64,000 nucleotides of DNA from Phocoena phocoena (GCF_963924675.1 NC_089232.1:29152842-29216841); one strand, 5' to 3'. Counted from the first letter of the stretch, positions 23,158 through 34,860 are shown. The notes: generated by a model from the sequence alone, not told the origin. Program-made: numbers and translations.

Positions 23158-23367
23158 CCATCTTGATTACTTAAATTCTTTCTCCCTTGGTAGCACCAGA
23201 CTTCAGTTTTCATCTTTCCAGCCCTGTGAGTTTGCCGGAAGTTCTCCTGGCTTCTCTGCCTTTCTCCCAACACCAAGAACCTGGTATACAGAATTTTGGA
23301 TTCATCTCAAAAAACTTCTTTTTCTTCCAAATCTTGTCATCTGGATGCCTCAGTAGTTAGCTGATGC

Positions 23368-23385
23368 TTTTTTTTTTTTTTTTTT
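23368..23385. repeat. T18 homopolymer
   Basis: 18 T followed by aatttagcttctgg. No SINE body adjoins it. Confidence 0.9.
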
Positions 23386-24277
23386 AATTTAGCTTCTGGC
23401 TTTTCTAATTGTTTTTGGCAGAAGTGTTGGGTCTGCTTCAAGTTACTTCATTATACTCAAAAACCTGTTTATTGATTTAAAATAGAAATTCTTAGTGATG
23501 CCATTACCACCTTGAACATTTGAAGCCTCAGGGGTTCCCAGCCATGTCTCTGACTAAATGATTTCTGAGGTATATTTAATCTTAACTTCCAATGATTCTT
23601 TCATGTAAACGTCATGGACTTTAATGGTGTATGGGAAATGGTCATTTCTTTTTGCTTAATTCTAACATCTGTTTTATCTTGGGGTACTTTATTAGAAAAA
23701 GGGTTATGAGCACAAGACATGTGAATAGAAAGAAAAAATAGTGAGTTTCCATGGTTGAAACATATTTGAATTAATTTGTGAACCATTCATAGGCAATGAA
23801 GGCTCCCCAAAAAAGATTATGGGATGTAATAGGGAAATAAAAGTACAAAAAGGAATGTCAGGATATGTTCTTTGATTCTATCTCAGAAAAAATTGCTGTG
23901 TTCTCATGCCATTTTTTTAAAGTACAGAAAGGAGAAAATAGCAAAATTGAACTAGAAAATGACAAGATGAAATTAATGATGAGCAGAGGTTGTAATGACT
24001 AGGACCCTATGCAGATTAAGTACTTGATACATGCTTGCTATGAGACAAATGAAAAATGTACGTTTAGGAAGCATTGCTTGACTCAGTAAAGCAGGGTTTT
24101 GTTGTTGTTTTCGTCATTGTTGTTGATAATGATGTTGTTCCCCAGTCATCTGTTTCTCGATGACTTAGTACCTTTAGGAAAATTATCTGTTTCGCTAGTT
24201 CACTAATGTTGATCCAGAGGGAAAGGGTAAGTTTAGCTTAGCTAAACTTCCTTTGTCATCAGAACTTTAAGAGGAAT
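23386..24277. other. No recognised feature
   Basis: About 890 bp of AT-rich DNA with a short (GTT)n-like run at about 24099-24137. No ORF over 61 aa. Confidence 0.5.
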
Positions 24278-24293
24278 AAAAAATGGCTTCCAG

Positions 24294-24501
24294 GGCTTCC
24301 CTGATGGCGCAGTGGTTGAGAGTCCGCCTGACGATGCAGGGGACACGGGTTCGTGCCCCGGTCCAGGAAGATCCCACGTGCCGCGGAGCGGCTGGGCCCG
24401 TGAGCCATGGCCGCTGAGCCTGCGCGTCCGAAGCCTGTGGTCCGCAACAGGAGAGGCCACAACAGTGAGAGGCCCGCGTACCGCAAAAAAAAAAAAAAAA
24501 A
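24294..24501 (+). mobile_element. CHR-type SINE
   Basis: Head gggcttccctgatggcgc, body, then an A-tail of about 20. Exact TSD aaatggcttccag at 24281-24293 and 24502-24514. The long pure A-tail suggests a relatively recent insertion. Confidence 0.96.
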
Positions 24502-24514
24502 AAATGGCTTCCAG

Positions 24515-24847
24515 CTCAGAATTATATTTTATCATATACAAAAAGCAATTCTTTAGCATTTGAACCCTAATATAATTTTTGTGTGGATCAAGGTCAGATT
24601 TTCTAAGCCACCAGGTCCCTTACTGTAGCCGTCTTGACTCTGATCTAAAGGACTGGGTCAGATTATCCCTGAGGGGAATCTAAAAATGTGACTTTGTGAC
24701 TCCAGAAAGTTTGGCAGAGGAATAATTAACTAAAGGAACAGATCTTAACACTGGTAATAGGCCTATGACTCCTTCACTTCTGAGAATATCTAGACTCTGT
24801 TCTACTTCCAGATCAGTCCTGATTCAGGTATAAAAGAAGGAAAGAGA
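24515..24847. other. No recognised feature
   Basis: About 330 bp, no repeat or ORF recognised. Confidence 0.5.
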
Positions 24848-24935
24848 GGGATTTCCCTGTCAGTCCAGTGGTTAAGACTCTGTGCTTCCACTGCAGGGGG
24901 CACAGGTTCGATCCCTGGTCAGGATGGAAAAGCTG
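24848..24935 (+). mobile_element. tRNA-derived SINE head, truncated
   Basis: 'gggatttccctgtcagtcca', 'gtggttaagactctgtgctt', 'caggttcgatccctggtcag': a tRNA-like head of the CHR/Bov-tA type with a near-consensus B box (ggttcgatccc). The body stops after about 88 bp with no clear A-tail. It is not a tRNA gene: no cloverleaf 3' half or acceptor stem. Confidence 0.85.
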
Positions 24936-25299
24936 TGGGGATTGAAATGAAAGTCCTTTTCATATCGTGGAGCAACTATTAGTATGATTTCCCTACAAAG
25001 TAAATGTGGCTCTGCTTCTGCCTTTAATCTTAGTAATTGAACTGAATCCAGTTCAATTTGATATATCCTGAGGCTTACTTTGGAACAAACCCAGAGCTCT
25101 GGGTCCCTCCCACCCCCATCGCACAACTTTAATCCCCTAAAGCTAAACTTGTACCCCTGAGCCCCTTGGGTATTAAAATACAAATTGCCTGGATGTTCAC
25201 CTTATGGCAGTTGATTTACAAAGTCACAATACGTTTCCTTCGTATCTCTCCTTTTACTCTTGATGTACTTAGGATCCCGCATAGGATCCTGAATCAGTT
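24936..25299. other. No recognised feature
   Basis: About 360 bp, balanced composition. A 103-aa minus ORF at 24872-25183 overlaps the SINE head and shows no known domain. Confidence 0.5.
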
Positions 25300-25500
25300 A
25301 TATACCAGGAAAAGTGCTTGATATTGTCATAAATGTTATCTTTTATATCTTGAAAATAATCTTGTGAGGTAGCAAATATTATTCTACTTACAGAGGTGAG
25401 AAAACAAATACTCAAGGTGCTCTCAAGCAGTATCTTACTGTTATGAAGTAACAATCTTAAATTCGGGCTCCAGTGTTCTAACGTCAAGTTCAGTGCTCTT
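25300..25500 (-). mobile_element. MIR SINE, degenerate
   Basis: 'aataatcttgtgaggtagca', 'aatattattctacttacaga' and ggtgagaaaacaaatactc are the antisense MIR core with substitutions. Confidence 0.6.
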
Positions 25501-25944
25501 TTTAGAAACACAAAGGATATCAGTAAATACTTGGTTGATTGTTGACTGAGAAGGAACAATTTTCCTAAAATAAAAGGCAGACTTCAAATGACTTCCTTGC
25601 TTCAGTTTAACACTCATTACCTCCTTTTGAATGCCAGCCAAGGGAAATGATTAGTTTGATTATTGCCATTTATAAATGGGAAAGTTGAGACCAAATAAGC
25701 TTTATTGAAGGCCTCAACTTTCAGTTGTCATTCTACATTTCTTAGTAAGGAAAGCTGAGATGTGTGGCGGTTGTCACCTTGTTTGAAGGTGAGATGGAGT
25801 GTTTCAGTGATGAAGAAAGTCTGACATGATGACTAGGATTTCTGGGTGAATACAGGGTGAGAGAGGGGGCAGATATCATTTCTGCCCCCTTAAAACATGT
25901 TCTGCACCAAAAATAATTTTTTCCAATCTGAGGCATTGTAATGC

Positions 25945-26035
25945 AACATTTACTAAACATTTAGGATGAGCTAGGTATTGTGGGGGGTATAATATAAACA
26001 AGCCGAAGCTCTGGTCTTCAAGAGATAGTCAATGG
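25945..26035 (-). mobile_element. Possible L2 3'-end fragment
   Basis: 'caacatttactaaacattta', 'ggatgagctaggtattgtgg' and ataatataaacaagccgaag follow the antisense L2 tail order (attcaacaaatatttattgagc, tgtgccaggcactg, gtgaacaa) at low similarity. Confidence 0.45.
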
Positions 26036-27791
26036 AAAAAAAAAGTTGTGACATGATCATTCACATAGTTCTGAGTTAATTAAGTTTGAGGAAATGATTT
26101 GCCACTTACAAATACCTACTTTCTAATTCCTACCAACACCGAGTCTTAGTAGCTTTTAAGCTGTATTGCGTGGCAGCTGATGGTTCTGTTGAGCTCCCTT
26201 GGGTGTGATTCTGTGCTGTGATGGTAGAAGTTGGGGAAATGGGGGAGGTAGACAGGCTGAGCTGATAGGTTCCTGGGTGGTTTATCCTAAATTTGCCTAA
26301 GCAGCTTTGATATTATATGTTTTGTATTTTGGGCTTCTTCGTAAGATTCATTTGGGAGAAGTAAACAGGCTCTGCAACTAGAACGTTTAAATCATATTGC
26401 TGTGCAACAATAACAAAACATTCAGGCTCTCTGATGGGGCACTCATCTAAATTCTTTGTGGTCCTGCAGCAACCAGAAATTACTTCCCTCATTTGAAAAG
26501 CAGTATTGAGATAATCTGCGGTTAAGTTTTGAGAGTGAAAAGGGTTGTTTCACCGCCCACTTATTTGCCAAGAAAGGATCCTCTGAAGAGGGAATGAGTG
26601 AACATTATAGAAATTGTCCTTTCATTTTGTCAAAAGGGATTGACAAGATAGATCAAGCTGTAAGAAAGCAGATGCAGCCCAGCCAAGTGGGATCTAAATG
26701 CCAGGGAAGACTTCTCTTAAACAATTTGAGGCAAAGTACCATGCAACTAATAATTGTTTCAAGGGGAATAAATGGCCAAGAATGAAATATGCTAGTGGGG
26801 TCTCTACTTATTTTTTGTCTGTCCAAGACAGTTCATAGTATGACCAATAAACACTAAGCAGTTCAGTCATTTAGATAGTTTGAAAAGATAAAAGAATTAA
26901 AACAAAACAAACAAAAAATGGCTAAGTTCTGTGAAATGGAAAACGAGATTTCCATGCAGATGACTGATGAGTTATGCATAAATCATTCCTGAGCAAAAGC
27001 TTTGGGGACACTTGTTTTTGGTTTGGTTTGGTTTTGTTTTTAAGTGGGAAAATGGGTCAGTTGGTCTTATAAAACATTCCCACAAAACTTGTCATTCTGA
27101 CATGTGGTAAAATATAGGCAGCAGAGATAAGAAAAATCACATCTGAAATGACCCCTCTCATTGATGTTACCTGGGCTCCTTCAACCTGATTTGTAAGAAA
27201 AAGAGAGCTTGTCTGTAGAAAACATTCATCCCTCTCAAGACTTCCTTTTCTGTTCCTACTCACTGAGGAAGCAAAAGGAAATCAGCATCTGTCCCAGTTG
27301 CCTCCAATGCAGAATCAAGCTTCCACTGTTGTGATCACTTAAGAATAAAAATACAAGGCTGCTTTTGACCCAGTTTTGTTTCTGGCAGTGATGTAATCAT
27401 TAAGGAAATATCTAGAAACTCCTGTAAGGCTCCACCCCAAAAGTGCAGGGCCTTCCCCAACGAGCCAGAATCAGCTAAGATGGCCATCGGTAGCAAACGT
27501 CTCAAAGCTCCAGAAGGCAGGAGCCATAGCTCTGCTTCCCTTTTCTACCCTCTCCCTTCCTTATCCCCCACTCCCTTCTACCTTCATAGCTACTAAGTGT
27601 TCCCTCTGGAATGTTTGAAGGTGAGGATTTAGGTTTGAGCAACCTGTTAAAAATATGAATGGTTAGCATGAACTCAAAGTGGCCTTTCAGCTTTGCTGAC
27701 AGAAATTTACTCCATGTAGACAACCCCCCACCCAAAAAAAAAAGTTAAGCAGGTAAGGTCATTTGGAGTTGAAACAAGCATGCAGTCGGTG
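26036..27791. other. Repeat-poor unique DNA, candidate conserved noncoding
   Basis: About 1.75 kb with no transposon I can recognise on either strand, unlike almost everywhere else in the window. Composition is balanced, with many homeobox-like AATTA/TAATT cores. ORFs of 63-77 aa occur singly and show no domain. Regulatory function is inference only. Confidence 0.4.
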
Positions 27792-27888
27792 TGTTTGAAA
27801 ATGAAATTATAATTAACCTGCTGATGGCTGTGAGGTGTTACCTTGAACTCTGTGTGGCCTCTTGGCACAGCGGCTGAACTTGCTTTAT
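27792..27888. repeat. Member 1 of a related noncoding pair
   Basis: Aligns over its whole length with 28195-28287. Shared blocks: tgttt, taatta, gctga..gct.tga.gtgtt, gtgg.ct.ttg.caca and ctttat. By eye about two-thirds of positions agree, with three or four small gaps. Not an element family I can name. Confidence 0.6.
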
Positions 27889-28194
27889 TGAATACCCAGA
27901 GACCTGAACAGGTGAAATCAGGATATGTCCAGGGCCAATTGTACTTTTAGAAAGAAGGTTATGTCTCTTTTAGTGCCTGTTGTAAGAGAGTTGAGGATTA
28001 ATTGAGCAGCACTAATCAGAAAATAAAAATGAGTTTTGACCATCCATGTCTATGTGAAACATAAAATTTGTTACAACTGCTGAGGAAAATGACTTGCCCA
28101 CTTGGTGAATTGATTCCTGAAGTGATGAAAGATTACTAAGCCAGATAGTGGCCTAGGAAGATTATTGCAGTTTGGAAATCATATATTATCTACA
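27889..28194. other. Unique spacer between related segments
   Basis: About 300 bp, no recognised repeat, no ORF. Confidence 0.5.
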
Positions 28195-28287
28195 TGTTTA
28201 GGAAAACATTGTAATTACCAGCTGAGAGCTATGAAGTGTTGCTCGAAGTCCAAGTGGTCTGTTGACACATGGTTTGGACAACTTTAT
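28195..28287. repeat. Member 2 of a related noncoding pair
   Basis: Direct-orientation relative of 27792-27888, about 400 bp away. Matching blocks are collinear; the best is gtgttgctcgaagtccaagtgg against gtgttaccttgaactctgtgtgg. Confidence 0.6.
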
Positions 28288-29469
28288 GGAACTACTCAAA
28301 ATGAGGTAGGTAAAATTATACAGCAGTAACTTAGCATTGTTAATGACAAGGAGGGATGGTGAGTTCATTTATGGTGTTGAATGAATGAGTCAGAGATAAA
28401 CTTTAACTCTCTCTTGTCATGAAATATTTTAAAGGAAGTGTGCAGCTTACTGCCTTATATAATCAACACAATTGAATAATGGCACAGTTGTCAAGTACGT
28501 CCTAGGTTAAGGGGATACCATAAACAATTGATTTACTGACAGAGTTGGTTATAAGGTATACCTTGTCATGCGTTTAAACTGGCAAGAAATCCATGTCATC
28601 CCTTGTCACACTGAGTAAAAACGAACTGCATTATTCTGTTACTTCTGTCTTCACACCTCTTCCCTCTCATTATACAGTATCAGTGCATGGTAAAGTCACA
28701 TTTTATAAAAGCAAAAATTTGGGGATCCTCCTTGTTTGGGCTGAGAGTACCTATTGTTAGACTAAACAAAGTGTTTGGTTCATTTTGTGCTTTTGACAGA
28801 CTGGCTAGAATGAATGCTCTTGTTGGTTTATTAAACAAAGAATAATGATCCAAAATGGAGTTTTATTACTGGGTGGGATTACTCATTCATGGAATGATCT
28901 AATTGTTCACATCTCTTCCTAGTTTAAGCAATAAAGTATAGGTAACATGGAGGTTTTCCTATTTCAAAAGAAGTTTCAGTTAGGACACATATAAAAACAC
29001 TCTTGGCCTTCCCAACTTTTTTTTTTTAGTAGGAGCCTATGTTATATACACTTGTATTTCTTATAGTATACTTAAATGAAGAAGAAACTTCACAAGGTAC
29101 AAACCAGTAATCCAGACTCATCTCAACTTAATGCATTTCACTTGGTTGGTGATTAAGGTTCAACATTGCTGACAGACCAGAGGGATCTATCTTTTTGAAA
29201 GAAAATGCTTTGTATTTGCCCAGCGTGTTTAATCTCAATCCAGTGCACAAACTTAGAAAGAGACTAAACCCTCTACCATAGTTTTAGGTATGATCATGTC
29301 AGCTCAGTGTCAGCAGAGGTTGACTACCTCACTGTCCACAGTGATTGACTGCCTAGTCCCACTTTGGGGTGCCATATAGATTTTGATGGACTTTGGTGTA
29401 ACTTGAAATACCTGCCTAAATGTATAAGGCCTCAGATAATTTTATTCCTCTTGTTTTCCCCAACAGTCT
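28288..29469. other. Repeat-poor unique DNA
   Basis: About 1.18 kb without any recognised transposon. No coding ORF. Continues the repeat-poor block starting at about 26.0 kb. Confidence 0.45.
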
Positions 29470-29700
29470 GATAGGTGTTCTCCAGTTCACAGGTACATCA
29501 TGTTTCTATCCTGTATTTAGAAGCATCGCACTTTATTTGTGCTATTTCTGCAATCTGGGATGCTCACCCTATCCTAGCTTCAACTGTATCTGTCTGCCTG
29601 CCTTCTCTGTGAAGCCTTTCCTTAGCATCCCATTCCAACCTCGGAACTCTTATATTGATTTTCTGTAGCACTCATAATGGTGGCAGATACATGACATAAC
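29470..29700 (+). mobile_element. Probable L2 fragment
   Basis: 'tctctgtgaagcctttcctt' then 'ttctgtagcactcataatgg' echo the L2 3' region (gaggccttccctgacc ... catagcacttatcacc). Similarity is low. Confidence 0.45.
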
Positions 29701-29789
29701 TTACGCAAGGATCCACACTAATATCAGCACTTATAAACTTTATCGTAGTTATTTTACATATTTGTCTCAGTGACTCCTCTGCTTTTGCA

Positions 29790-30355
29790 CGTTAGCCCCT
29801 CCCTTCCAATTATTGCCAAAGTGACCTTTCTAAAATACAGATTTGATTGATCGTTCTTCTGGATCTGCCCATCACCTGCAGGGAAGAAAGAGAAAGCCCT
29901 TGCATATAACTGTCTTTTTAGGCCAGCTCCTACCTGCCCTTCCAGCTGTGTCTTCTACCACTCCCTTGGTATACCCGCACAAAATTTGTTGCCGTTCACC
30001 CAACATGACATAGCAAAGTGTCTTCCTTTTAGCTAGGCACTTATACCCCTGGTAAACATTTACTCAACTTTTAAGACTCAGATGTTTCCTCCCCTTGGAA
30101 ACCTTCCCTGACTCTCCCAGGCAGGGACTGGCCTGCTCTTTGCACCTCCTTAACACCTTACACAATGCTCTGATACAGCGTTATCTTACTATACTGTATT
30201 TATTTTCCTATATGTCTCCTCTACTAGCTGTGCGCTGTTTAATTAAGATAGAAACCGTTGCCTTCCTCGTTTTTATATCCTTACCTCGGTTCCTGGCACA
30301 TAGCAGCTGTTCAGTAAATGTTTGTCAAATGAATGAATGAATGAATGAATGAACA
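29790..30355 (+). mobile_element. L2 LINE 3' end
   Basis: Ordered L2 landmarks: aagtgacctttctaaaatac, 'gatctgcccatcacctgcag', 'ttaagactcagatgtttcct', 'aaccttccctgactctccca' and 'ggttcctggcacatagcagc', then the characteristic (ATGA)n end at 30328-30354. Frame destroyed; L2 has been silent since before the eutherian radiation. Confidence 0.85.
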
Positions 30356-31069
30356 AATGAACTTTTTAAGTGAAAATTTTTTAAAAGCCAAGTAATCTCC
30401 AATGAGAGAGATGCTTTAAATTAAAGTTATTTTATATCTATAAATGTCCTTCTTTTATGTCAATATATGAACTACTTGCTAAGGGGCCTGTGTGCACACG
30501 CTCTATTGTATTTCAGCAGAGAATCCAGTTCCTTGAAATGTGTCTTGACCATGAATACTTTGATTGGAGAAAGTCTTCTAGTTTGAGTGCAAGTGATTAT
30601 TACCATTGTTGTTGATCACACTTAGATTGCAAAGTAGGTCAGATAGGTGTAAGCACAATTGACTGTAACAAGAAGGGTAGAGTCTTGAGTCTTGAGTCTC
30701 ATCTTTTACCTTCTGTTTAATGCAATGTGAGCTTCAGAAAATGAACACTGTTCCTTAGTGTTTTGCAATATTTTCAGCCAAGACCTTAACAGGAGGGAAT
30801 CAGTCAATATTCCCACCTGCTTTATAATTATTCTCCAGTAAGACCCAAGCAATGGCCAATTCTATCCAAAATTAGCATAAAAGAAGAATGCCACTAACAT
30901 CCTATTCAGGGCCAACCACAGGGCTTCTCCATCGGCCAACCCTCAGCCCCCAGAACTGAAAGCACAAACTTGAAATTTGATCTTGTGTTTCTTTTTCTGT
31001 CACTGAGACTTAGTTCTACCCGCCAGGGCTCTCTAAGCAGGTAAGAGAAGCAGCTTAGGAATAAATAGT
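30356..31069. other. No recognised feature
   Basis: About 710 bp, AT-rich. A small gagtctt triplication near 30680-30700. No ORF. Confidence 0.5.
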
Positions 31070-31190
31070 GAGAACTGCCATTTTACAGAAGAGTAAAACA
31101 AGGCATGCCAAGGTCATGTAGTTTGTGAAATGATAATGTGAAGGTTCAGGTACAGGTCAGTGCAGTGCTGAGGAAAGCACCCAGGTATCC
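31070..31190 (-). mobile_element. MIR SINE fragment
   Basis: 'ccattttacagaagagtaaa' and 'acaaggcatgccaaggtcat', then gtagtttgtgaaatg: antisense MIR core. Confidence 0.55.
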
Positions 31191-32055
31191 TTGACAGATA
31201 CCTTGGCTAAACACCCAACACTTCCACCCTGGGCAGTTTAACTTGTGCCAGTGATCCCACAGATTTTCTGAATGAATTACCGTAATTGGATTTAATTAAG
31301 GGGGGGATGTTTCCTGTACACACCAAACAAGCTGCACACTGGATTGTTTTGCCTAGATGACAGGGAAGAAGAAACCCAACAGGAAATATATCTTTGCAAA
31401 TTAGAAAAGTTGATACGCTAAGTCCTGCAAACATTGGGCACTTATCCAAAGTGAACTCCTAGTGACCCCCTGGCACCTTGGCTCACCTCACCATACTTCA
31501 TAGCCAGAAGCATACCAGGTGGATTCCCGTTCTTACCTCCCTGATAAGGCAGCAGGACCTTGCCACACCCATACTCACATCCAGTCTCCTTCCCTGCTTC
31601 CCCTGACCCCAGGTCTGTTAGAAATCAGGGTGATAATGCTGTTGAGGTACAGGCTATAAACCATATCAGTATGTACGTAAGTAGAGGGAGGGGAAATGGG
31701 GAGGAAAAAGCACAAAAGGCAAATGGAGAGTTCAGCTTCACCTCTAGGTGACCTTGGCAGCATGTGGAGTAGAAGGGAAATTGCCAGGAACTTGCAGTCT
31801 TTTGTTGAGCATTGTTTTGACTTGGCTTTGCTACAGAGCAACTTTGGGGGACTGGGGCAAAAAATAGGTCATTGTGAACCGCAGGTGCCGTTTTGATCTT
31901 GAACTATAATCTGTTGCAGTATATGTGCAAACCCAGAAGTATTTATCAAGATGAAAATGAAGCTTTTCCTCATAGGTACACAGACCACCTTACATTGTAA
32001 GAGCACCAACAACATAAGTGGGTTTTTTCCCCAAAAAATGGAAGGATAAAATGGC
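31191..32055. other. No recognised feature
   Basis: About 865 bp of relatively GC-balanced DNA with a few overlapping 60-88-aa ORFs on both strands and no domain. No repeat recognised. Confidence 0.5.
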
Positions 32056-32178
32056 ATTCTCTCCTTCCCTCCCCCTGCCCCTCTCCCTCCCTTTTTCTCT
32101 CCCTCCCTCCCTTCCTCCCTCAATCTGTCTCTCCACCTCTCTCACCTTCTCTCACTCCCTCCTTCCTTCACCCCCTCC
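32056..32178. repeat. Polypyrimidine (CCCT)n tract
   Basis: About 120 bp almost entirely C and T on the plus strand, with ccct/cttc units; purine interruptions are rare. Confidence 0.92.
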
Positions 32179-32439
32179 TTTGATAGACTATGCTTCTCTG
32201 TTGTGAAAAACCTCATTTGACAAACCAACTCTTGACTCTCAAAGTTCCCTCCTCAGGAGATACTGATTAATGTAGGCAGACTCACTCAAAGATTCAGTGA
32301 CAGGCAAGATATTCAGAAGGCTGGGATTTTAACTCTTACTCACAAACAGTCAGCATTCACCATGATCTTTGCCTACTTAATTTAGACTCTTGAGAGTATG
32401 CACGCCAGTGTGCAGAAAGAACATATCCCAACGAATGAA

Positions 32440-32560
32440 AGGAAGAGAGTTCTAAAACCCTTACTCTTGGCCTCAATCATGTCACTTAACCCCTCCCACC
32501 ATCTGTTACCTCATTTTCTAAACGTAATAGGAAACATGTCAAAGCACCTGGCTGCTAAAA
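32440..32560 (+). mobile_element. Possible MIR fragment
   Basis: 'ctcaatcatgtcacttaacc' and 'ctgttacctcattttctaaa', then tcaaagcacctggct, resemble the sense MIR core. Confidence 0.45.
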
Positions 32561-33517
32561 TGATAGGCACCGTCTCTGGACGAAGATGAAAATCTGGAGA
32601 GTACTGCTCGAGCAATTTTGTACTTGAGAATTACTAAAAAACATTGCTGGGTTGCTGATTTCTTCCTTCCAAAGTATTTTGTACACACAAAGACAATTAA
32701 GAGAGCAGAGGTTTAAATTTCAGCAAGAAATACTTAGATTAGCCTAGAAATGCCCTGCCACCTATTTGTCTAGGGAAGGAGCCATTTAGGTGAGGCTTAA
32801 TACCAAGAAAGTAACTATTATTCATTTTCTGATCACTGTGACTTTTGAAGATTAATAAATAGAGGGAAATAGGTACCTGCTACTGATAATTTTGGGGCAA
32901 AGTTGGATTCATTGACAGAAAATGTTGTTGAAAAATGTAAACAGCTAAGAAAAGCAGTTTTATTATGTTTTCGACAGTGGCTTGTGATGTGTTCTGGATA
33001 GCACGGGCGGGAAGGTGGAAAAGGAAGGATAGGTAGACAGATGGACTCCTTTGGAGGTTTCTTCAAATTTTGTGATTTAATATGTTTGAAGAGCTCAAAT
33101 TTTTTTAGGTTTTTATTCTGAACCTTTATTGATATTTGGAGGAAAGAGGTATAGAGTATTGTCCCTTTTCAGGAGGAAAGCGAGACTTGGAGCGGACAGA
33201 TATCTTAGGACAATCTGTTGGCCTTCATTTGGGATTCCTCCCCTGTAATTCAGGGTGGGATCCCCTGAGACCACTAGGCTGCTTAGAAAGAGTACCAGCC
33301 GCCATCACCTTCCAGTGCCCCAGAATTTTGTCCACCCAGGGGACTCAGCTGCTGCCAACAGAAAGTATCACATTTCTGTGATCTCTGGAATCCAGGTTCC
33401 CAGAGGGGAGCAGTGATCCAGAGTACCTAGCTACCAGCTACACCTCTGTTGTTCTAGAAGCCTAAAATTCCCAGGCCTGGATTCTGCTAAACTAGAATAG
33501 TGACTCTCAGTGATGAT
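32561..33517. other. No recognised feature
   Basis: About 960 bp, mixed composition. ORFs of 77 and 81 aa occur singly and without domains. Confidence 0.5.
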
Positions 33518-33539
33518 GGGTGGGGGTTGGGGGTTGGGG
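33518..33539 (+). other. G-quadruplex-capable motif
   Basis: Four G-runs of 3, 5, 5 and 4 separated by one to two T. It fits the G3+N1-7 pattern on the plus strand. Confidence 0.85.
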
Positions 33540-33734
33540 CACATCTAGAAGACTTCCTGTCTCTGGTCACCACCTCACATCCTATACGTACTTATTCACC
33601 CCCTCATGTCTCCCACTATTGTGATGGAAACCTCTCATATTCATCATGTATGTAAAATTAATAAAAGAATGGTTAACCTTAAAAAGCCCATATATAACAA
33701 TAAATGGACCCTCATCCCTTTCATTTTCACTGAC

Positions 33735-33975
33735 CATTCTTTGAATATTTCCTATGTGCTAGGTAAAAACTAAGCAGTGTATTCATACATTAGCTCAGAA
33801 AAATTTCCAAAAACTATGTGAGATAAGAATTATTATTTCCATTTTATAGATGAGGAAACTGAAGCTCAAAAAGGTAAAGCAGTGTAGCTAAAGTCACACT
33901 TTGTGGCCGAACCGGGAGTTGAGCCCAGATCTGTCTGATGCCAAAGCTACTTAATTGTTATGCTATTCTGCCTCC
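33735..33975 (-). mobile_element. MIR SINE, near full length
   Basis: 'aatatttcctatgtgctagg', 'tttccattttatagatgagg', 'aaactgaagctcaaaaaggt' and 'gggagttgagcccagatctg', ending at a tRNA-like head (attgttatgctattctgcct). Confidence 0.88.
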
Positions 33976-34239
33976 TCTTGCCAGTGACCTTGCCTAGAAG
34001 TAGTATAGCTGAATGGCTGGCCCATGTCTGAAGTAGCAAATGTTCATTCAGATAGCCATGAACTCTCCACCTTTAAGTTTCAGAGGAAACATTAAACGGT
34101 GTTAAGTTTTTACTTATGTTTAGAATTCCTGACATCCCACAGATGCATTTTTCCATACCTCAAAGTAAATACAGTCAAGTGATTGGCCCCTTTGAGACCT
34201 AATTTTTTAAAGAAATTTAAATATAACAAATACTATATC

Positions 34240-34860
34240 CCCACTATCCAGACTTGAAAATTATCATTTTTGTTTGTTTGTGTCATTTTTGGTTTTATTC
34301 CAAAATTTATACAATTGGTAAGAAATAGAAAAAGAAAGGAAAAATAGTTACATGAAAATAAAAAAAAGAAAGCAAAACATTGTAGCATAGATAACATCCT
34401 ACCTGATACCGAGGCAAGCCCATTCCTGCCATGAATTTGGCATTTATCCTTCCAGGTTTTTTTTTTAATATTTTTAAGCCATTTATGAGTGCCTGTGTAT
34501 TATATGTAATGTTGCTTTGTGTGTTTTCTAAGTTAATGTATGTAGATCATGCTGTGTATCATTCTGCAACATTTTTTTCATTGAGTAGTATTTTCAGAAT
34601 TTCTTCACGCTAATAATGAGATCTAATTTGTTCCTTTTATCTGTTATGCGGTATTCCATTAATTGCTATGCCATATTTTATTTTCCATTCTGCTACTGAT
34701 GAACATTTCAATTGTTTCCATTTTATTATTTTTTTTCCAAATAGTATTTCATGGAACATTCTTGTTTGTTTCCTTGTGCATACATATGTGTGTTTCTTGA
34801 GAGTTTATACCTAAAAGCATACCTAGAAGTAAAATGACTGGCTCATTGAGTTGTCTTGTC
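34240..34860 (-). mobile_element. Old antisense L1M/HAL1-like 3' fragment
   Basis: 'ctatccagacttgaaaatta', 'gttatgcggtattccattaa', 'gatgaacatttcaattgttt' and 'aaaagcatacctagaagtaa' follow the antisense ORF2 C-terminal region of old L1s. Strongly decayed. Confidence 0.65.

Larger units (their letters stand above)
18960..23170 (-). mobile_element. Old antisense L1M, long copy
   Basis: Starts with an L1M 3' UTR motif (gttcccattatacctactcc), passes through the ORF2 C-terminal region (tttagccattctggtgggtg) and the RT region (tcaccagtgaaatcatatgg, ttcttttagtcctttcc), the ORF2 N-terminal region (aaagtctactttgtctgata), then the upstream region (taggtctgctgataataaat, aattatctcagctttcg). Several ORF2 frames are lost. 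Ends are approximate. It hosts the 219-bp duplication described separately. Confidence 0.75.

Noticed and set aside
24848..24935. tRNA gene candidate
   Set aside because: Has A/B-box-like text but no cloverleaf 3' half or acceptor pairing; it is a SINE head.
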